DNA of 64,000 nucleotides from Cellulomonas sp. URHD0024 (GCF_000426185.1 NZ_AUEW01000001.1:310001-374000), one strand, 5' to 3'; counted from the stretch's first letter, positions 24,623 through 34,132 are shown. Notes: generated by a model not told the origin, from the sequence alone. Made by a program: numbers and translations.

Positions 24623-26094
24623 CCGGCCGAACCCTGTTCGCGGAGCACCAGCGGCAGCTGATCAGGGCGGCGGTAGCCCGGACGCAGCTGTCGGCGGACG
24701 AGCTCTGGCAGCGCTCCTTCGCTCTCGGCGCGACGATCGGCCCGGGTGACCTGACGGCGTACCTGGGTGGTGAGATCGCGCTGCCCCCGCAGGAGGCGGA
24801 CCGTGTGGCGCTCGCCGTCAACGAGCGCCTGGACCACGTGAACTACCGACAGCGGGCGCCGTACTCGCGCACGATCCGTCAGCTGGACAAGCCCGGCGGG
24901 CCGCTCGCTGCGCTCACCCAGCTGCTCCGCGCCACGCATCTCGCGGCCCCGGACGTCCTGCCTCGTGCGGTCGAGCTCGGGGCCGAGGAGCTCGGGGTCC
25001 GCGCGTTCGCCTACCTCGTCGACGACACGGACCAGGTGCTCGTCCCGGTAGGTGGTGCGTCCCGGCGGAGCACGGTGCAGGACGTCGACGCGACGCTCGC
25101 CGGGCGGGCCTACCGCCTCGTCGAGACGCAGCGCACCACGACCGACGGGCCGCGCCTCTGGATCCCCATCCTCGACGGAGCGGAGCGACTCGGCGTGCTG
25201 GAGGTGGAGCTCCAGGACGCGCGCGACCTCGACGACCCGGTGCTTCGTCGCCAGTGCTGGTGGTTCACGCACTACCTCGGGCATCTGGTCACCGTGCTCG
25301 ACGCCTACGGCGACAGCATCGACTCCGTCCGGCGGCAGGGCGACCGGCAGATCCAGTCCGAGCTCGTCCGTTCCCTGCTCCCGCCGCTGACGGCGGGCTC
25401 GGACAAGGTCCTGATCAGCGGTCGTCTCGAGCCGGCGGACGCGGTCGGTGGGGACATCTTCGACTACGCGATCGCCACCGATCGGCTCCAGCTCATGGTG
25501 GCCGACGCGACCGGGCACGATCTGCACGCCGGTCTGGCCGCGGCCGCGGGCCTCGCCGCCTACCGGCACGCGCGACGCGCAGGACACGGACTGCTCCAGC
25601 AGGCGGAGGCCGTCGACGCCGCGATCGAGAGCCAGTTCCGCGGTTCCATGTACGCGACGGGCGTCGTCGCGCAGCTCGATCTCGACACGGGGGAGTGGCG
25701 CTACGTCAACGCGGGACACCCGGCGCCGCTGCTGGTGCGCGACGGTCGCGTCGTGCGGGAGCTGGACGGCGGCCGGCGGCCCCTGTTCGGGCTGGAGGCG
25801 CGCCACACGGAGGTCGCGTACGAGCGACTCGAGCCGGGAGACATGGTGCTGCTCTACACGGACGGCATCGTCGAGGCGCGGGACCTGGCCGGGACGATGT
25901 TCGGGCTGGACCGGCTCGCCGGCATCCTCGAGCGCTCGGCTGCCGATGACCTGCCGCTCCCGGAGGTGCTGCGGCGCATCCGTGGTCGCATCCTCGAGCA
26001 CCAGGGCGGCGTCCTGCAGGACGACGCCACGCTGGTCCTCGTCCACTGGACCACGCAGGGTCAGATCGCGTTGGAGCCGGACGCGTCCGCGTGA
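24619..26094 (+). CDS. PP2C/SpoIIE-family phosphatase with GAF-like sensor
   Basis: 491 residues from GTG at 24619 overlapping the previous stop. N-terminal 1-90 resembles a helix-turn-helix-type segment (SADELWQRSFALGATIGPGD), 90-235 a GAF-like sensor, and 265-485 the SpoIIE/PP2C serine phosphatase: GRLEPADAVGGDIFDYAI, LMVADATGHDLHAGLAAA, ATGVVAQLD, VNAGHPAPLL, MVLLYTDGIVEA and DDATLVLV, with the metal-binding Asp residues all present. It should dephosphorylate an anti-sigma-factor antagonist in a partner-switching pathway; the nearby STAS protein is a candidate partner in position but lacks the phospho-Ser. Confidence 0.9.
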   Translation: MTGRTLFAEHQRQLIRAAVARTQLSADELWQRSFALGATIGPGDLTAYLGGEIALPPQEADRVALAVNERLDHVNYRQRAPYSRTIRQLDKPGGPLAALTQLLRATHLAAPDVLPRAVELGAEELGVRAFAYLVDDTDQVLVPVGGASRRSTVQDVDATLAGRAYRLVETQRTTTDGPRLWIPILDGAERLGVLEVELQDARDLDDPVLRRQCWWFTHYLGHLVTVLDAYGDSIDSVRRQGDRQIQSELVRSLLPPLTAGSDKVLISGRLEPADAVGGDIFDYAIATDRLQLMVADATGHDLHAGLAAAAGLAAYRHARRAGHGLLQQAEAVDAAIESQFRGSMYATGVVAQLDLDTGEWRYVNAGHPAPLLVRDGRVVRELDGGRRPLFGLEARHTEVAYERLEPGDMVLLYTDGIVEARDLAGTMFGLDRLAGILERSAADDLPLPEVLRRIRGRILEHQGGVLQDDATLVLVHWTTQGQIALEPDASA

Positions 26095-26121
26095 GCCGTC
26101 GGCCGACGTGCTCGGGTCAGC

Positions 26122-27102
26122 TCACAGCGTCGCGCGACGGCGCAGCGCCGACTCCCGTGACGCTGCTCGCACGATGCGACGCCCGCGGTACGGGACGCCG
26201 CCCCGGAGCCGGAGAACGAGAGCGACCCACGAGCACACCCCGCGCTCGAGAAGCCACACCGGAGCCCACAGGACGCTCACCGGTCGATAGTGCGCCCGTC
26301 CGCCGGCGCGCGTCGCACCGTGCCACGCGACGAGCACGGCGGCGGACAGCAGGGCGAGGACCGGCGCCGCCCGGCGGCGACGGAGGGCCCAGAGCAGCAC
26401 CGGCAGGACGGCCGACTCGGCGACCAGTCGAGGTGGCTGGCCGAAGCTGTCGTAGGCCTGCCGGACGCGCTGCGACCAGAAGTGCGCCGCGGAGGGCGGC
26501 CGACGCTCGACGAACAGGTCGTCGGCGCGCACCTCGGTCCCACCGTGCGCCCGGACGGTGCGGATGAGCTCGAGGTTCTCGAACAGCACGTCCCCCTCGT
26601 ACCCGCCGGCCCGCAGGAGGGCCGAGCGGCGCACCACGAGCGTGCCCGGGTAGTCCGAGCCGAGCGCCCGGTTCACCAGGATCCGGCCGGTGTCCCAGCG
26701 CGCGTGCCACGGGGCGGGTGCGAACACGTTCTGCACGCGCAGCACGTCGGCGGGCCCCAGCCTGGCCAGTGACTCCTGCAGCTGCCGTGCATCCCAACGG
26801 ACGTCGTCGTCGGCGACCACCACCACCTCGTGCCGAGCGAGGTGCACGCCGGTCATCACCCCGGCGACCTTCCCGTTGGCTCCCGGCCAGCGCTCGGGGC
26901 GGACGTGCCGCACCCGTGACCCCCACCGCTGGGCGTGTCCGGCGAACACCTCGTCCGGGGAGCCGTCCACGACCGTGACGTCGACGTGGCGGACCAGGTC
27001 GGCGAGGTACGTCGTCAGGTCCTCCAGGTCGTCGTCCCGCTCCCAGCGCAGCGGCAGGACGTACTCGGCGTCCAGCCGCTGCGCCGGGGGGAGCGTATTC
27101 AC
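26122..27102 (-). CDS. family 2 glycosyltransferase, membrane-associated
   Basis: 326 residues. GT2 of the ceramide-glucosyltransferase-like type: VDVTVVDGSPDEV, GKVAGVMTGVHLARHEVVVVADDDVRW with the DDD metal site, and FVERRPPSAAHFWSQRVRQ containing the (Q/R)xxRW-like motif (QRVRQ). Two hydrophobic helices follow (about 226-250, 272-300). GTG start with AAGGAG seven bases upstream, 4 bp after the manganese catalase stop, so the two are in one transcript. Confidence 0.88.
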   Translation of the reverse strand: MNTLPPAQRLDAEYVLPLRWERDDDLEDLTTYLADLVRHVDVTVVDGSPDEVFAGHAQRWGSRVRHVRPERWPGANGKVAGVMTGVHLARHEVVVVADDDVRWDARQLQESLARLGPADVLRVQNVFAPAPWHARWDTGRILVNRALGSDYPGTLVVRRSALLRAGGYEGDVLFENLELIRTVRAHGGTEVRADDLFVERRPPSAAHFWSQRVRQAYDSFGQPPRLVAESAVLPVLLWALRRRRAAPVLALLSAAVLVAWHGATRAGGRAHYRPVSVLWAPVWLLERGVCSWVALVLRLRGGVPYRGRRIVRAASRESALRRRATL

Positions 27103-27106
27103 CGGG

Positions 27107-27988
27107 TCACTCCTTGTGGAGCCTGTCCTGCACCACCCCGGCGATCTTCTCCACCGCGTTGGGCAGGTCCGTCGTCCCGTAGAACCGAGCGTCGGGACGG
27201 GTCGGCGCCGGCATCGGCACGCCGGTCGGCGGCTCGGCGACGTAGGTGAACTCGCCCTTGCCGTCCGGGGTGGGCCCGGACGCCCAGCTGCCCTCGTCGG
27301 CGTGGGTTCCGTCGGAGAAGTTGATGTACTGGTAGGCCACCTCGCGGTCCTCCTTCTGCAGGGGGAAGTTGCTCGGCACCGGCAGCTCCTCCGCGCCCTC
27401 GGCCCGCAGCTCGGCAGCCGCCGCGAGCCACTGGTTCTGGTGCATGGTGTCCCGCGCCAGCAGGAAGCCGAGCAGGTCCCGCACGCCGGTGTCGTCGGTC
27501 ATGTGGTAGAGCCGGGCGACCTGAAGACGGCCCTGCATCTCTGCGTTGGCGTTGGCGGTGAAGTCGGCCAGCAGGTTGCCGCTCGCCGTGATGTACGACC
27601 CGGACCACGGGTTTCCCATGCTGTCGACCGGTCGGGCCCCGGCACCGGCCACGATGGCCTGCTGGAGGTCGGTCCCGCCGAGCACGGCCGCGACGGTCGG
27701 GTCGTCCTGCATCGCGCCCTCGGCGACGCCGACCGGTGCCTTCTCCAACAGCTGGGCGATCATCGTCGCGAGGATCTCGACGTGGCCGAACTCCTCGCTG
27801 CCGATGCCGAACAGCAGGTCCCGGTACTTTCCGGGCACGTGGATGTTCCAGGACTGGAACGCGTACTGCATGGCCACCGTGATCTCGCCGTACTGGCCGC
27901 CGAGCACTTCCTGGAGCTTGCGCGCGTAGACGGCGTCGGGGCGGTCCGGCTTGGCCTGGTGCTGCAACGTCTGACGGTGAAGGAACAT
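27107..27988 (-). CDS. manganese catalase
   Basis: 293 residues. Non-heme dimanganese enzyme that converts H2O2 to water and oxygen in the cytosol. Family ligands are visible: Glu35 in GEITVAMQY, Glu66 and His69 in EEFGHVE, a Glu in NAEMQGRLQVARLY and a His in RDTMHQNQW. The ATG at 27988 with GGGAG upstream gives the conserved N-terminus MFLHRQTLQ. The C-terminal 70 residues are Pro/Gly-rich as usual. Co-transcribed with the GT2 at 26122. No iron-responsive box was found upstream. Confidence 0.96.
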   Translation of the reverse strand: MFLHRQTLQHQAKPDRPDAVYARKLQEVLGGQYGEITVAMQYAFQSWNIHVPGKYRDLLFGIGSEEFGHVEILATMIAQLLEKAPVGVAEGAMQDDPTVAAVLGGTDLQQAIVAGAGARPVDSMGNPWSGSYITASGNLLADFTANANAEMQGRLQVARLYHMTDDTGVRDLLGFLLARDTMHQNQWLAAAAELRAEGAEELPVPSNFPLQKEDREVAYQYINFSDGTHADEGSWASGPTPDGKGEFTYVAEPPTGVPMPAPTRPDARFYGTTDLPNAVEKIAGVVQDRLHKE

Positions 27989-28294
27989 CGACAACTCCCC
28001 GATGCTGGCCGCCGGCACAGACCGACGGCGGCTGGTCTCCAGGCTGGGGGGAGCGCAACGCCTGAGGCGTCCGCAGGTCCTTCCGGCCTGGGGGCGCCGA
28101 CGCGTTGCTTGCATCGGTGCTCGTCGTACCCCGGGTGAGGGGGTCGTTCGATCGACGGTAGACCTCCGCGCGCGGAGCGCAACCGGTGCTTCGACGCGCG
28201 TCATCGCGCCGGGGACGGTAGGACTGTCGTGGAGGGAACCAGCCGGCGAAGACGGGGCCGACGACGCGGACCACCCGACGAGGGGACGCACCCC
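27989..28294. other. divergent intergenic region, 306 bp, no gene
   Basis: Lies between the catalase start (minus) and the epimerase start (plus). No coding sequence is supported. A GGGTAC hexamer on the minus strand about 125 bp before the catalase resembles the -10 of SigB/SigF-type stress promoters, but no matching -35 could be assigned. Confidence 0.45.
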
Positions 28295-29281
28295 ATGCGT
28301 ACCGTCCTTGCCCGACCCGACGCCGCAGACCCGACGACGGGGCGCGTCGTCGTCACCGGTGGTGCCGGCTTCCTGGGCAGCCACCTGTGCACCGCGCTGC
28401 TCGAGCGCGGCGCCGAGGTCGTCTGCCTCGACAGCTTCCTGACCGGGTCGCCGGCGAACGTCGCGCACCTCATGGACCGGCGTGCCTTCCGGCTGGCCCG
28501 GTGCGACGTCACCGACTTCGTGCACGTGCCCGGACCGGTGGATCTCGTGCTGCACTTCGCCTCACCCGCGTCACCCGTCGACTATCTGCAGCTGCCGATC
28601 GAGACGTTGAAGGTGGGCTCGATCGGGACGAGCCACGCGCTGGGGCTGGCGAAGGAGAAGGGCGCGCGCTTCATCCTGGCCTCGACCTCGGAGGTCTACG
28701 GCGATCCGCAGGTGCACCCGCAGACCGAGGACTACTGGGGGCACGTCAACCCCGTCGGTCCCCGCGGCGTGTACGACGAGGCCAAGCGGTTCGGCGAGGC
28801 GATCACGACCGCCTACCGGTCGACGCATGGTGTGGACACCGGGATCGTCCGGATCTTCAACACGTACGGTCCCCGGATGAGGCCGCACGACGGCCGTGCG
28901 ATCCCGACGTTCATCCGCCAGGCACTGGCCGGCGAACCGGTCACGGTGGCCGGTGACGGCAGCCAGACCCGGTCGGTCTGCTACGTCGACGACCTGGTCC
29001 GCGGCATCCTCGCGCTCGCCGCGCACGGGCACAGCGGGCCGATGAACATCGGGAACCCGACGGAGCTGACGGTCCGGCAGATCGCGGAGGACGTCCTGGC
29101 CGCAACCGGGTCCCGCGCCGGGATCACGTTCATCGACCGGCCCGTCGACGACCCCGAGGTCCGCCGTCCCGACACGTCCCTGGCGGCCCGCGAGCTGGGC
29201 TGGTCGCCCGAGGTGCCGTGGGAAGAGGGGCTGGACCGCACCGTGCGCTGGTTCCGGCAGGCGTCGAGCGTCTCAGCCTGA
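28295..29281 (+). CDS. NAD-dependent epimerase/dehydratase, UDP-glucuronate decarboxylase type
   Basis: 328 residues. Extended SDR: VVVTGGAGFLGSHL (NAD-binding GGxGxxG), HFASPASPVDYLQLPIETLK (typical of UDP-xylose synthases), STSEVYGDP with the catalytic Ser/Thr, and YDEAKRFGEA for the Tyr-x-x-x-Lys pair. RTRxxxYV-like TRSVCYVDDL and NIGNP follow. Likely converts UDP-glucuronate to UDP-xylose or makes a 4-keto sugar for a surface glycan. It faces the heptose operon tail-to-tail, overlapping GT9 by 9 bp. Confidence 0.92.
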   Translation: MRTVLARPDAADPTTGRVVVTGGAGFLGSHLCTALLERGAEVVCLDSFLTGSPANVAHLMDRRAFRLARCDVTDFVHVPGPVDLVLHFASPASPVDYLQLPIETLKVGSIGTSHALGLAKEKGARFILASTSEVYGDPQVHPQTEDYWGHVNPVGPRGVYDEAKRFGEAITTAYRSTHGVDTGIVRIFNTYGPRMRPHDGRAIPTFIRQALAGEPVTVAGDGSQTRSVCYVDDLVRGILALAAHGHSGPMNIGNPTELTVRQIAEDVLAATGSRAGITFIDRPVDDPEVRRPDTSLAARELGWSPEVPWEEGLDRTVRWFRQASSVSA

Positions 29282-30196
29282 CCGCTCGAGAAGGTCGGTC
29301 GCCGCTGCGCCGACCTCCTCCACGCTGATGCGCTCGAGTGCGGGGTCGATGACCGAGCCGTGCGGGTCGCCCGGCGTGGCCTCGTCGCCGTGCCACAGGA
29401 CCGTGTGCAGGGCGTCGTCGATCGCCGGTCCCCACAGCCGCGGGGACGTCGGCCCGAACAGCAGGACCGACGGGGTCCCGATCGCCGTCGCCAGGTGGGC
29501 GACTCCGGTGTCGCCGCAGACCAGGAGCCGGGCGCTTGCCACCAGGTCGGCGAGCTGTGGCAGGGAGGTCGGCCCCGCCACCTGGACCTGCGGACCGGCG
29601 AGACCTCGGACGTGCTGGCACAGCCGGGCTTCGTCCGGACCGCCGGTGAGGACGACGGTTACGCCGCGGCCGACGAGATCCCGCGCGAGGGCCGCCCAGC
29701 GCTCGGGCGGCCATCGCCGCGCCGCGGAGGCCGCGCCGGGGTGCAGCAGCACCTCACGGGACCGCGGCCTCGCGGGGATCTCCAGGCGCAGGTCGTCCCG
29801 GCCGCAGGCTCCGCCGGCAGAGCTGACCAGCCGGCACCAGCGGTCCACCTCGTGCTCGTCGGACCGCCACGGCGGGCCGGCCGCGGTGAAGCCCACGAGA
29901 CGGGCCGGAGCGGTGGCACGCAGGAGCTCGTGGCTCTGCGGCCCCCGGCCGTGCAGGTTGACCGCGACGTGCCCTGGTCGCGCCCACCTGAGCGGAGCGT
30001 CGAGACCGTGCGTGTCGCAGACGTCGTCGACGAGACCCAGGTCGCGCAGCCAGGAGCCCACGGCCTGCGGCGCCGCGAGGGTCACCCGCCGCCCCGGCCA
30101 CGCCCGTCGGACGCCACGCAGCGCCGGGATGCCCGTGAGCGCGTCGCCGAGGCCGAGCGCCCGGAGCACCAGGACGTCCCCGGGACCGGAGATCAC
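29273..30196 (-). CDS. GT9 (heptosyltransferase family) glycosyltransferase
   Basis: 307 residues from GTG at 30196 overlapping the SDR stop (GTGA). GT-B fold of family GT9: VLRALGLGDALTGIPALRGV at the N-terminus, VNLHGRGPQS, VLLHPGAASAARRWPPERWA for donor binding, and LVCGDTGVAHLATAIGTPSV with the family Asp-Thr-Gly-x-x-His motif. Members transfer L- or D-heptose from ADP-heptose. Last gene of the eight-gene operon; the heptose-forming genes upstream make an ADP-heptose donor plausible. Confidence 0.88.
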   Translation of the reverse strand: MISGPGDVLVLRALGLGDALTGIPALRGVRRAWPGRRVTLAAPQAVGSWLRDLGLVDDVCDTHGLDAPLRWARPGHVAVNLHGRGPQSHELLRATAPARLVGFTAAGPPWRSDEHEVDRWCRLVSSAGGACGRDDLRLEIPARPRSREVLLHPGAASAARRWPPERWAALARDLVGRGVTVVLTGGPDEARLCQHVRGLAGPQVQVAGPTSLPQLADLVASARLLVCGDTGVAHLATAIGTPSVLLFGPTSPRLWGPAIDDALHTVLWHGDEATPGDPHGSVIDPALERISVEEVGAAATDLLERSG

Positions 30197-30921
30197 GGCC
30201 AGGAGCTCTCCCCGGACGACATGACGAGCATCTCGCGGATCTCGCTGCCCACCGGCTGCGTCAGCGCGGTCAGGACGGCGCCCGCCGTGGCGGCCGGGTC
30301 GTTGAGCTGGGCATCCGGCCCCGGCCGGTACTGCTCGCTGCGACCGTCGAAGAACGGCGTCTGCATGCCGCCGGGCACGAGCAGCGTCACGCCGACGCGT
30401 CCCGCCAGCTCGGCGGCGAGCGCCTGCGTGAACCCTCGGACGGCGAACTTCGACGCACAGTAGGCGGTGGCGTCGCTGACCCCGCGAAGGGCCAGCGTCG
30501 ACGCGACCGTCACCACGGTCCCGTGCGTCTGCTCGAGGTACGGCAGGCAGGCGCGCACCACGGCGACCGTGCCGAACAGGTTGACGCGCACCACGTGCTC
30601 CCACGTCTCGGTGTCGATCTGGTCGAGCGGTCCGCACGCGTCGATGCCGGCCGCCGTCACGAGCCCGCTCGGTGCGCCGACCTGGTCGACGAGCTCCTCC
30701 ACCGCCCGTGCGGTGGCGACGGAGTCCGACAGGTCGACCAGCGCGTGGGCGACGCCGTCCCGAGGCGTGACACGGTCAAGGACGGCCGGTGTACCGCCGG
30801 CCGCGGCCACGGCATCGACGACGGCTGCGCCCAAGCCGCTCGCGCCGCCGGTGACGATCACGGTGCCCACGTCGCGCGGCGACGCCCCGATCGGCGGGAT
30901 GGTGCTGAGCGTGCTGGTCAT
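30193..30921 (-). CDS. short-chain dehydrogenase/reductase of the heptose operon
   Basis: 242 residues. Classical SDR: VIVTGGASGLGAAVV, LVTAAGIDACG, catalytic Ser in VASTLALRGVS and YCASKFA. The start overlaps the trifunctional gene and the stop overlaps GT9, both by 4 nt. It is not an extended SDR, so it is unlikely to be a sugar-nucleotide epimerase of the HldD type; it may oxidise or reduce the sugar or a later intermediate. Confidence 0.88.
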   Translation of the reverse strand: MTSTLSTIPPIGASPRDVGTVIVTGGASGLGAAVVDAVAAAGGTPAVLDRVTPRDGVAHALVDLSDSVATARAVEELVDQVGAPSGLVTAAGIDACGPLDQIDTETWEHVVRVNLFGTVAVVRACLPYLEQTHGTVVTVASTLALRGVSDATAYCASKFAVRGFTQALAAELAGRVGVTLLVPGGMQTPFFDGRSEQYRPGPDAQLNDPAATAGAVLTALTQPVGSEIREMLVMSSGESSWP

Positions 30922-32915
30922 GCGACCTCCTCGGGCTGGGGCGTCCGAACCTGTGCCGTCCGCTCGATGATGGACGTGGTGGACCGACCGTCCAGGAAGG
31001 GCAGCAGCACGACGCGCCCGCCGCCCGCGCGCACGACGTCGGTCTCGGGCAGCGCCTGACCCCCGTAGTCGCCGCCCTTGGCCCAGACGTCGGGCTGCAG
31101 GGCGGCCAGGACCTGCCGGGGATCGTCCTCGTCGAACACGACGACGGCGTCGACGCAGTCGAGCGCCTGCAGCACCCGCGCGCGATCAGCCGCACCGACC
31201 ACCGGCCGGCCCGGACCCTTGAGCCGGTGGACGGAGTCGTCCGAGTTGATGAGCACGACGAGGGCGTCGCCGAGCCGGCGTGCGGCCTGGAGCGTGGCCA
31301 CGTGCCCGGCGTGCACGATGTCGAAGCAGCCCCCGGTCGCGACGAGGGTGCGTCCGCCGACGCGCAGACGCGCGGCCAGCCCTGCGAGGTCCTCGTCGGG
31401 AGCCGGCTCGGACACGGCGCCCGGCGTCGTGCACCGGCGCGTCCGGAACGCCTCCGCGCCGCCCGAGGCCACCCAGGCCGTCGCATCGGCGACGGCAGCA
31501 CCGACCGCCATCGTCGGCAGGCGTCCGAGGGCGAGGGACACCACCACGGAGGCGGCGAACCGGTCGCCTGCACCGCACGCGTCGCCCCCTCGGGCAGGGG
31601 CGGCCGGGACGAAGGTCGGCTCGGTCCCGGTGGCGAGGAACGCCCCACGGTCGCCGGCAGTCACGGCGACGGCGCGGACACCCCACGCCTCGCGCAGCGC
31701 CCGGGCGACCTCGTCCGGTGGGGCTGTCCCGTCGGGCGCCGACGTGCGGGCCTCGGCCAGGTTGGGGGTGACCAGACCGGCGCCGGGAACCGGGGGACCA
31801 CCGCGCGGATGCGGGTCCCACACGACCGGACAGCGCTGGGCGACCTCCGTGAGCAGGGCTCGGAGGCGGACGTCCCGGGTCACGCCCGCGCCGTAGTCGG
31901 AGACGAGGACGGCGTCGGCGTCGGCGAGGGCGGAGCGCACGACGTCCTCGGGCACGGTCGTCGGGGTGCCCGGACCGCCGTCGTCGATGCGCACGATCGA
32001 GTGCCCGTCGCTGCGGACCCGCACCTTGCGCCGCGTCGAGCCCTCGTGACCCAGCGGGACGAGGTCGAGCGTGGCGCGCAGCTCGCGCGACAGTGCCCGA
32101 CCGTCGGCGTCCCGCGCGACCGGCGCCACGAGGGTGACCCGCGCGCCGCTCTCGCTGCACAGGAGAGCGGCCAGCCCGGCTCCGCCGGGGGAGTCGCGCA
32201 CGGCCGTCACGTCGAGCACCGGGGCCGGGGCGTCCGGGCAGAGGCGGTCGGTGCTGCCGAAGACGTCGCGGTCGAGGAGCAGGTCGCCGACGACCACGAC
32301 GTGCGGACGGTCGTCAGCAGGAGCCTCGGGCTCCGAGTTGTCGAGCCGTTCGAGGTGCGCGTCCACGGCCGCGCAGAGCGCGTGCACCAGCACGAGGTGC
32401 CCGGCCTGGACCGCGGCGGTGGACACCGCGGGCACGCACACCGCTGCGTCGCAGGCGTCCGCGAGCGGGTTCGGGGCCGCCCCGGTGAGTGCCCATACCT
32501 GCATCCCCAGCGAGCGCCCACGGGCCGCCGCCGCCAGGACGTTCGGGCTGCGACCCGACGTCGAGAGCAGGACGAGGACGTCGCCGGACCGGCCGTGCGC
32601 CTCGACCTGTCGGGCGAACATCTCGTCGGCGCCGTAGTCGTTGACGATCGCCGTCAGGCTCGAGCTCTCGGCGCACAGCGCGATCGCCGAGTACGGCCGG
32701 CGCTCGGCGACGAACCGACCGACCAGCTCGGCGGTGAGGTGCTGGGCCTCGGCGGCACTGCCGCCGTTCCCGGCCGCGAGCAGTCGCCCGCCGGCGACGA
32801 GCCGCTCGGCCAGCAGCCGTCCCCAGCCCTCGACGGTCTCCGCCTCGTCGCCGACCGCCGCGAGGGCGGACGTGAGCTCCGTCAGGTGCTCGTCCCACCA
32901 CCGTCCCGGCGTCAT
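30918..32915 (-). CDS. GmhA-HldE trifunctional fusion (heptose isomerase, kinase, adenylyltransferase)
   Basis: 665 residues in three blocks. 1-195: GmhA-type sedoheptulose 7-phosphate isomerase (SIS fold; LLAAGNGGSAAEAQHLTAEL, LSTSGRSPNVLAAAA, AGHLVLVHALC). 203-495: HldE-type kinase of the PfkB family (VVVVGDLLLDRDVFGSTDRL; SDYGAGV; GGDACGAGDRFAAS with the catalytic Asp). 522-650: nucleotidyltransferase (GGCFDIVHAGHVATLQ; NSDDSVHRLKGPGRP). HldE normally carries only the last two, GmhA being separate. Together they turn sedoheptulose 7-phosphate into ADP-D-glycero-D-manno-heptose, apart from the GmhB phosphatase encoded upstream. Confidence 0.93.
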   Translation of the reverse strand: MTPGRWWDEHLTELTSALAAVGDEAETVEGWGRLLAERLVAGGRLLAAGNGGSAAEAQHLTAELVGRFVAERRPYSAIALCAESSSLTAIVNDYGADEMFARQVEAHGRSGDVLVLLSTSGRSPNVLAAAARGRSLGMQVWALTGAAPNPLADACDAAVCVPAVSTAAVQAGHLVLVHALCAAVDAHLERLDNSEPEAPADDRPHVVVVGDLLLDRDVFGSTDRLCPDAPAPVLDVTAVRDSPGGAGLAALLCSESGARVTLVAPVARDADGRALSRELRATLDLVPLGHEGSTRRKVRVRSDGHSIVRIDDGGPGTPTTVPEDVVRSALADADAVLVSDYGAGVTRDVRLRALLTEVAQRCPVVWDPHPRGGPPVPGAGLVTPNLAEARTSAPDGTAPPDEVARALREAWGVRAVAVTAGDRGAFLATGTEPTFVPAAPARGGDACGAGDRFAASVVVSLALGRLPTMAVGAAVADATAWVASGGAEAFRTRRCTTPGAVSEPAPDEDLAGLAARLRVGGRTLVATGGCFDIVHAGHVATLQAARRLGDALVVLINSDDSVHRLKGPGRPVVGAADRARVLQALDCVDAVVVFDEDDPRQVLAALQPDVWAKGGDYGGQALPETDVVRAGGGRVVLLPFLDGRSTTSIIERTAQVRTPQPEEVA

Positions 32916-34132
32916 CGCGCTGCCGCCTCGGTGAGCACCGCCCCGCGGACCATCGCCTGGTAGACCACCTCGGTCTGCGCGGCGATCCGGTCCCAGCCGT
33001 AGCGGGCGACGGCGCGCCGCCGCGCCGCCGCTCCGAGGACCGCGCGTCGTTCGGGGTGGCCGAGCAGGTCCCGCAGGGCGGAGGCGAGAGCGGCCGGGTC
33101 GCGGGGCGGCACGAGCAGTCCCGTCCTGCCGTCCTGGACGGTGTCGACCAGACCGCCGACGGCCGAGCCGACGACCGGCACGCCGCAGGCGGCGGCCTCG
33201 ACCGGCACGATGCCGAACGGCTCGTACCACGGTGTCGCGACGACGGCGTCCGCGGATCCGACGAGGGCGGGCAGGTCGTCGTGGTCGACGCGCCCCACGA
33301 GGTGGACGCGGTCGTCGACACCATCGGCCTTGGCGACCTCGAGGAGGCGACGTGCCTCGTCGTCGGCGGAGAGCAGGTCGGCCGACGGACCACCCGCCAC
33401 GACGAGCTCGGTGTCGGGCAGGTCGGCCAGCGCGTGGAGGACGGTCTCGATCCCCTTGCGCTCGACGAGCCGGCCGACGCACACCAACCGGTACCGCGCG
33501 CGCCGGGGCGGCTCGACGACGCCGCCGCACCCCGGCCGGAAGCGTTCGATGTCCACACCGCACGGCACCACGCGGATCCGCTCCGCCGGGACACCGAGGC
33601 GGACCAGCTCGGTGACCTCGTCGGAGCACGTCGCGACGACCACGTCGACGCGACGACCGATCGAGGCCTCGGCGGCGACCCGTCCGGGGGGACTGGTATC
33701 GCTGGACCCTTGGTGGCGGCGCTTCACCGAGCCGAGCGCATGGAACGTCTGGGCGACGGGCACGCCGGTGAGCGCGGCGGCGCGCAGGCTGGCCAGCCCG
33801 GACATCCAGAAGTGCGCGTGGGCGACGTCGGTCGCTCGGGTGCTCCACCAGTCGGCCAGCACGTCGCCGAACGCGTCCATGTAGGGGAGGAGCTCGTCCT
33901 TGGCGATCGTCCGGGCCGGCCCCGCGGCCACGTGCACCACCGTGACCCCCGCGGCGAGCTCGACGCACTCCGGCAGGTCCGGGTCGTCCCGACGGGTATA
34001 GACGTCGACCTCGTGGCCGGCGCGTGCCAGCGCCGTGCTCAGGGCAGCCACATGGACGTTCTGGCCGCCCGCGTCGACACCGCCGAGCGTCGCCAGCGGG
34101 CTCGCGTGTTCGGACACCATCGCGATCCTCAT
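32912..34132 (-). CDS. family 4 glycosyltransferase
   Basis: 406 residues. GT-B retaining enzyme: MRIAMVSEHASPLATLGGVDAGGQNVHV (glycine-rich acceptor loop, quoted in part), AHFWMSGLASL, VVPCGVDIERF, RLVCVGRLVERKGI and TPWYEPFGIVPVEAAACGVP with the E-x7-E motif. Wording is close to GT4 enzymes of the sucrose-phosphate/MshA group, which use UDP- or GDP-sugars. Both ends overlap neighbours by ATGA. Probably extends the heptose-containing glycan or its lipid carrier. Confidence 0.9.
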   Translation of the reverse strand: MRIAMVSEHASPLATLGGVDAGGQNVHVAALSTALARAGHEVDVYTRRDDPDLPECVELAAGVTVVHVAAGPARTIAKDELLPYMDAFGDVLADWWSTRATDVAHAHFWMSGLASLRAAALTGVPVAQTFHALGSVKRRHQGSSDTSPPGRVAAEASIGRRVDVVVATCSDEVTELVRLGVPAERIRVVPCGVDIERFRPGCGGVVEPPRRARYRLVCVGRLVERKGIETVLHALADLPDTELVVAGGPSADLLSADDEARRLLEVAKADGVDDRVHLVGRVDHDDLPALVGSADAVVATPWYEPFGIVPVEAAACGVPVVGSAVGGLVDTVQDGRTGLLVPPRDPAALASALRDLLGHPERRAVLGAAARRRAVARYGWDRIAAQTEVVYQAMVRGAVLTEAAAR

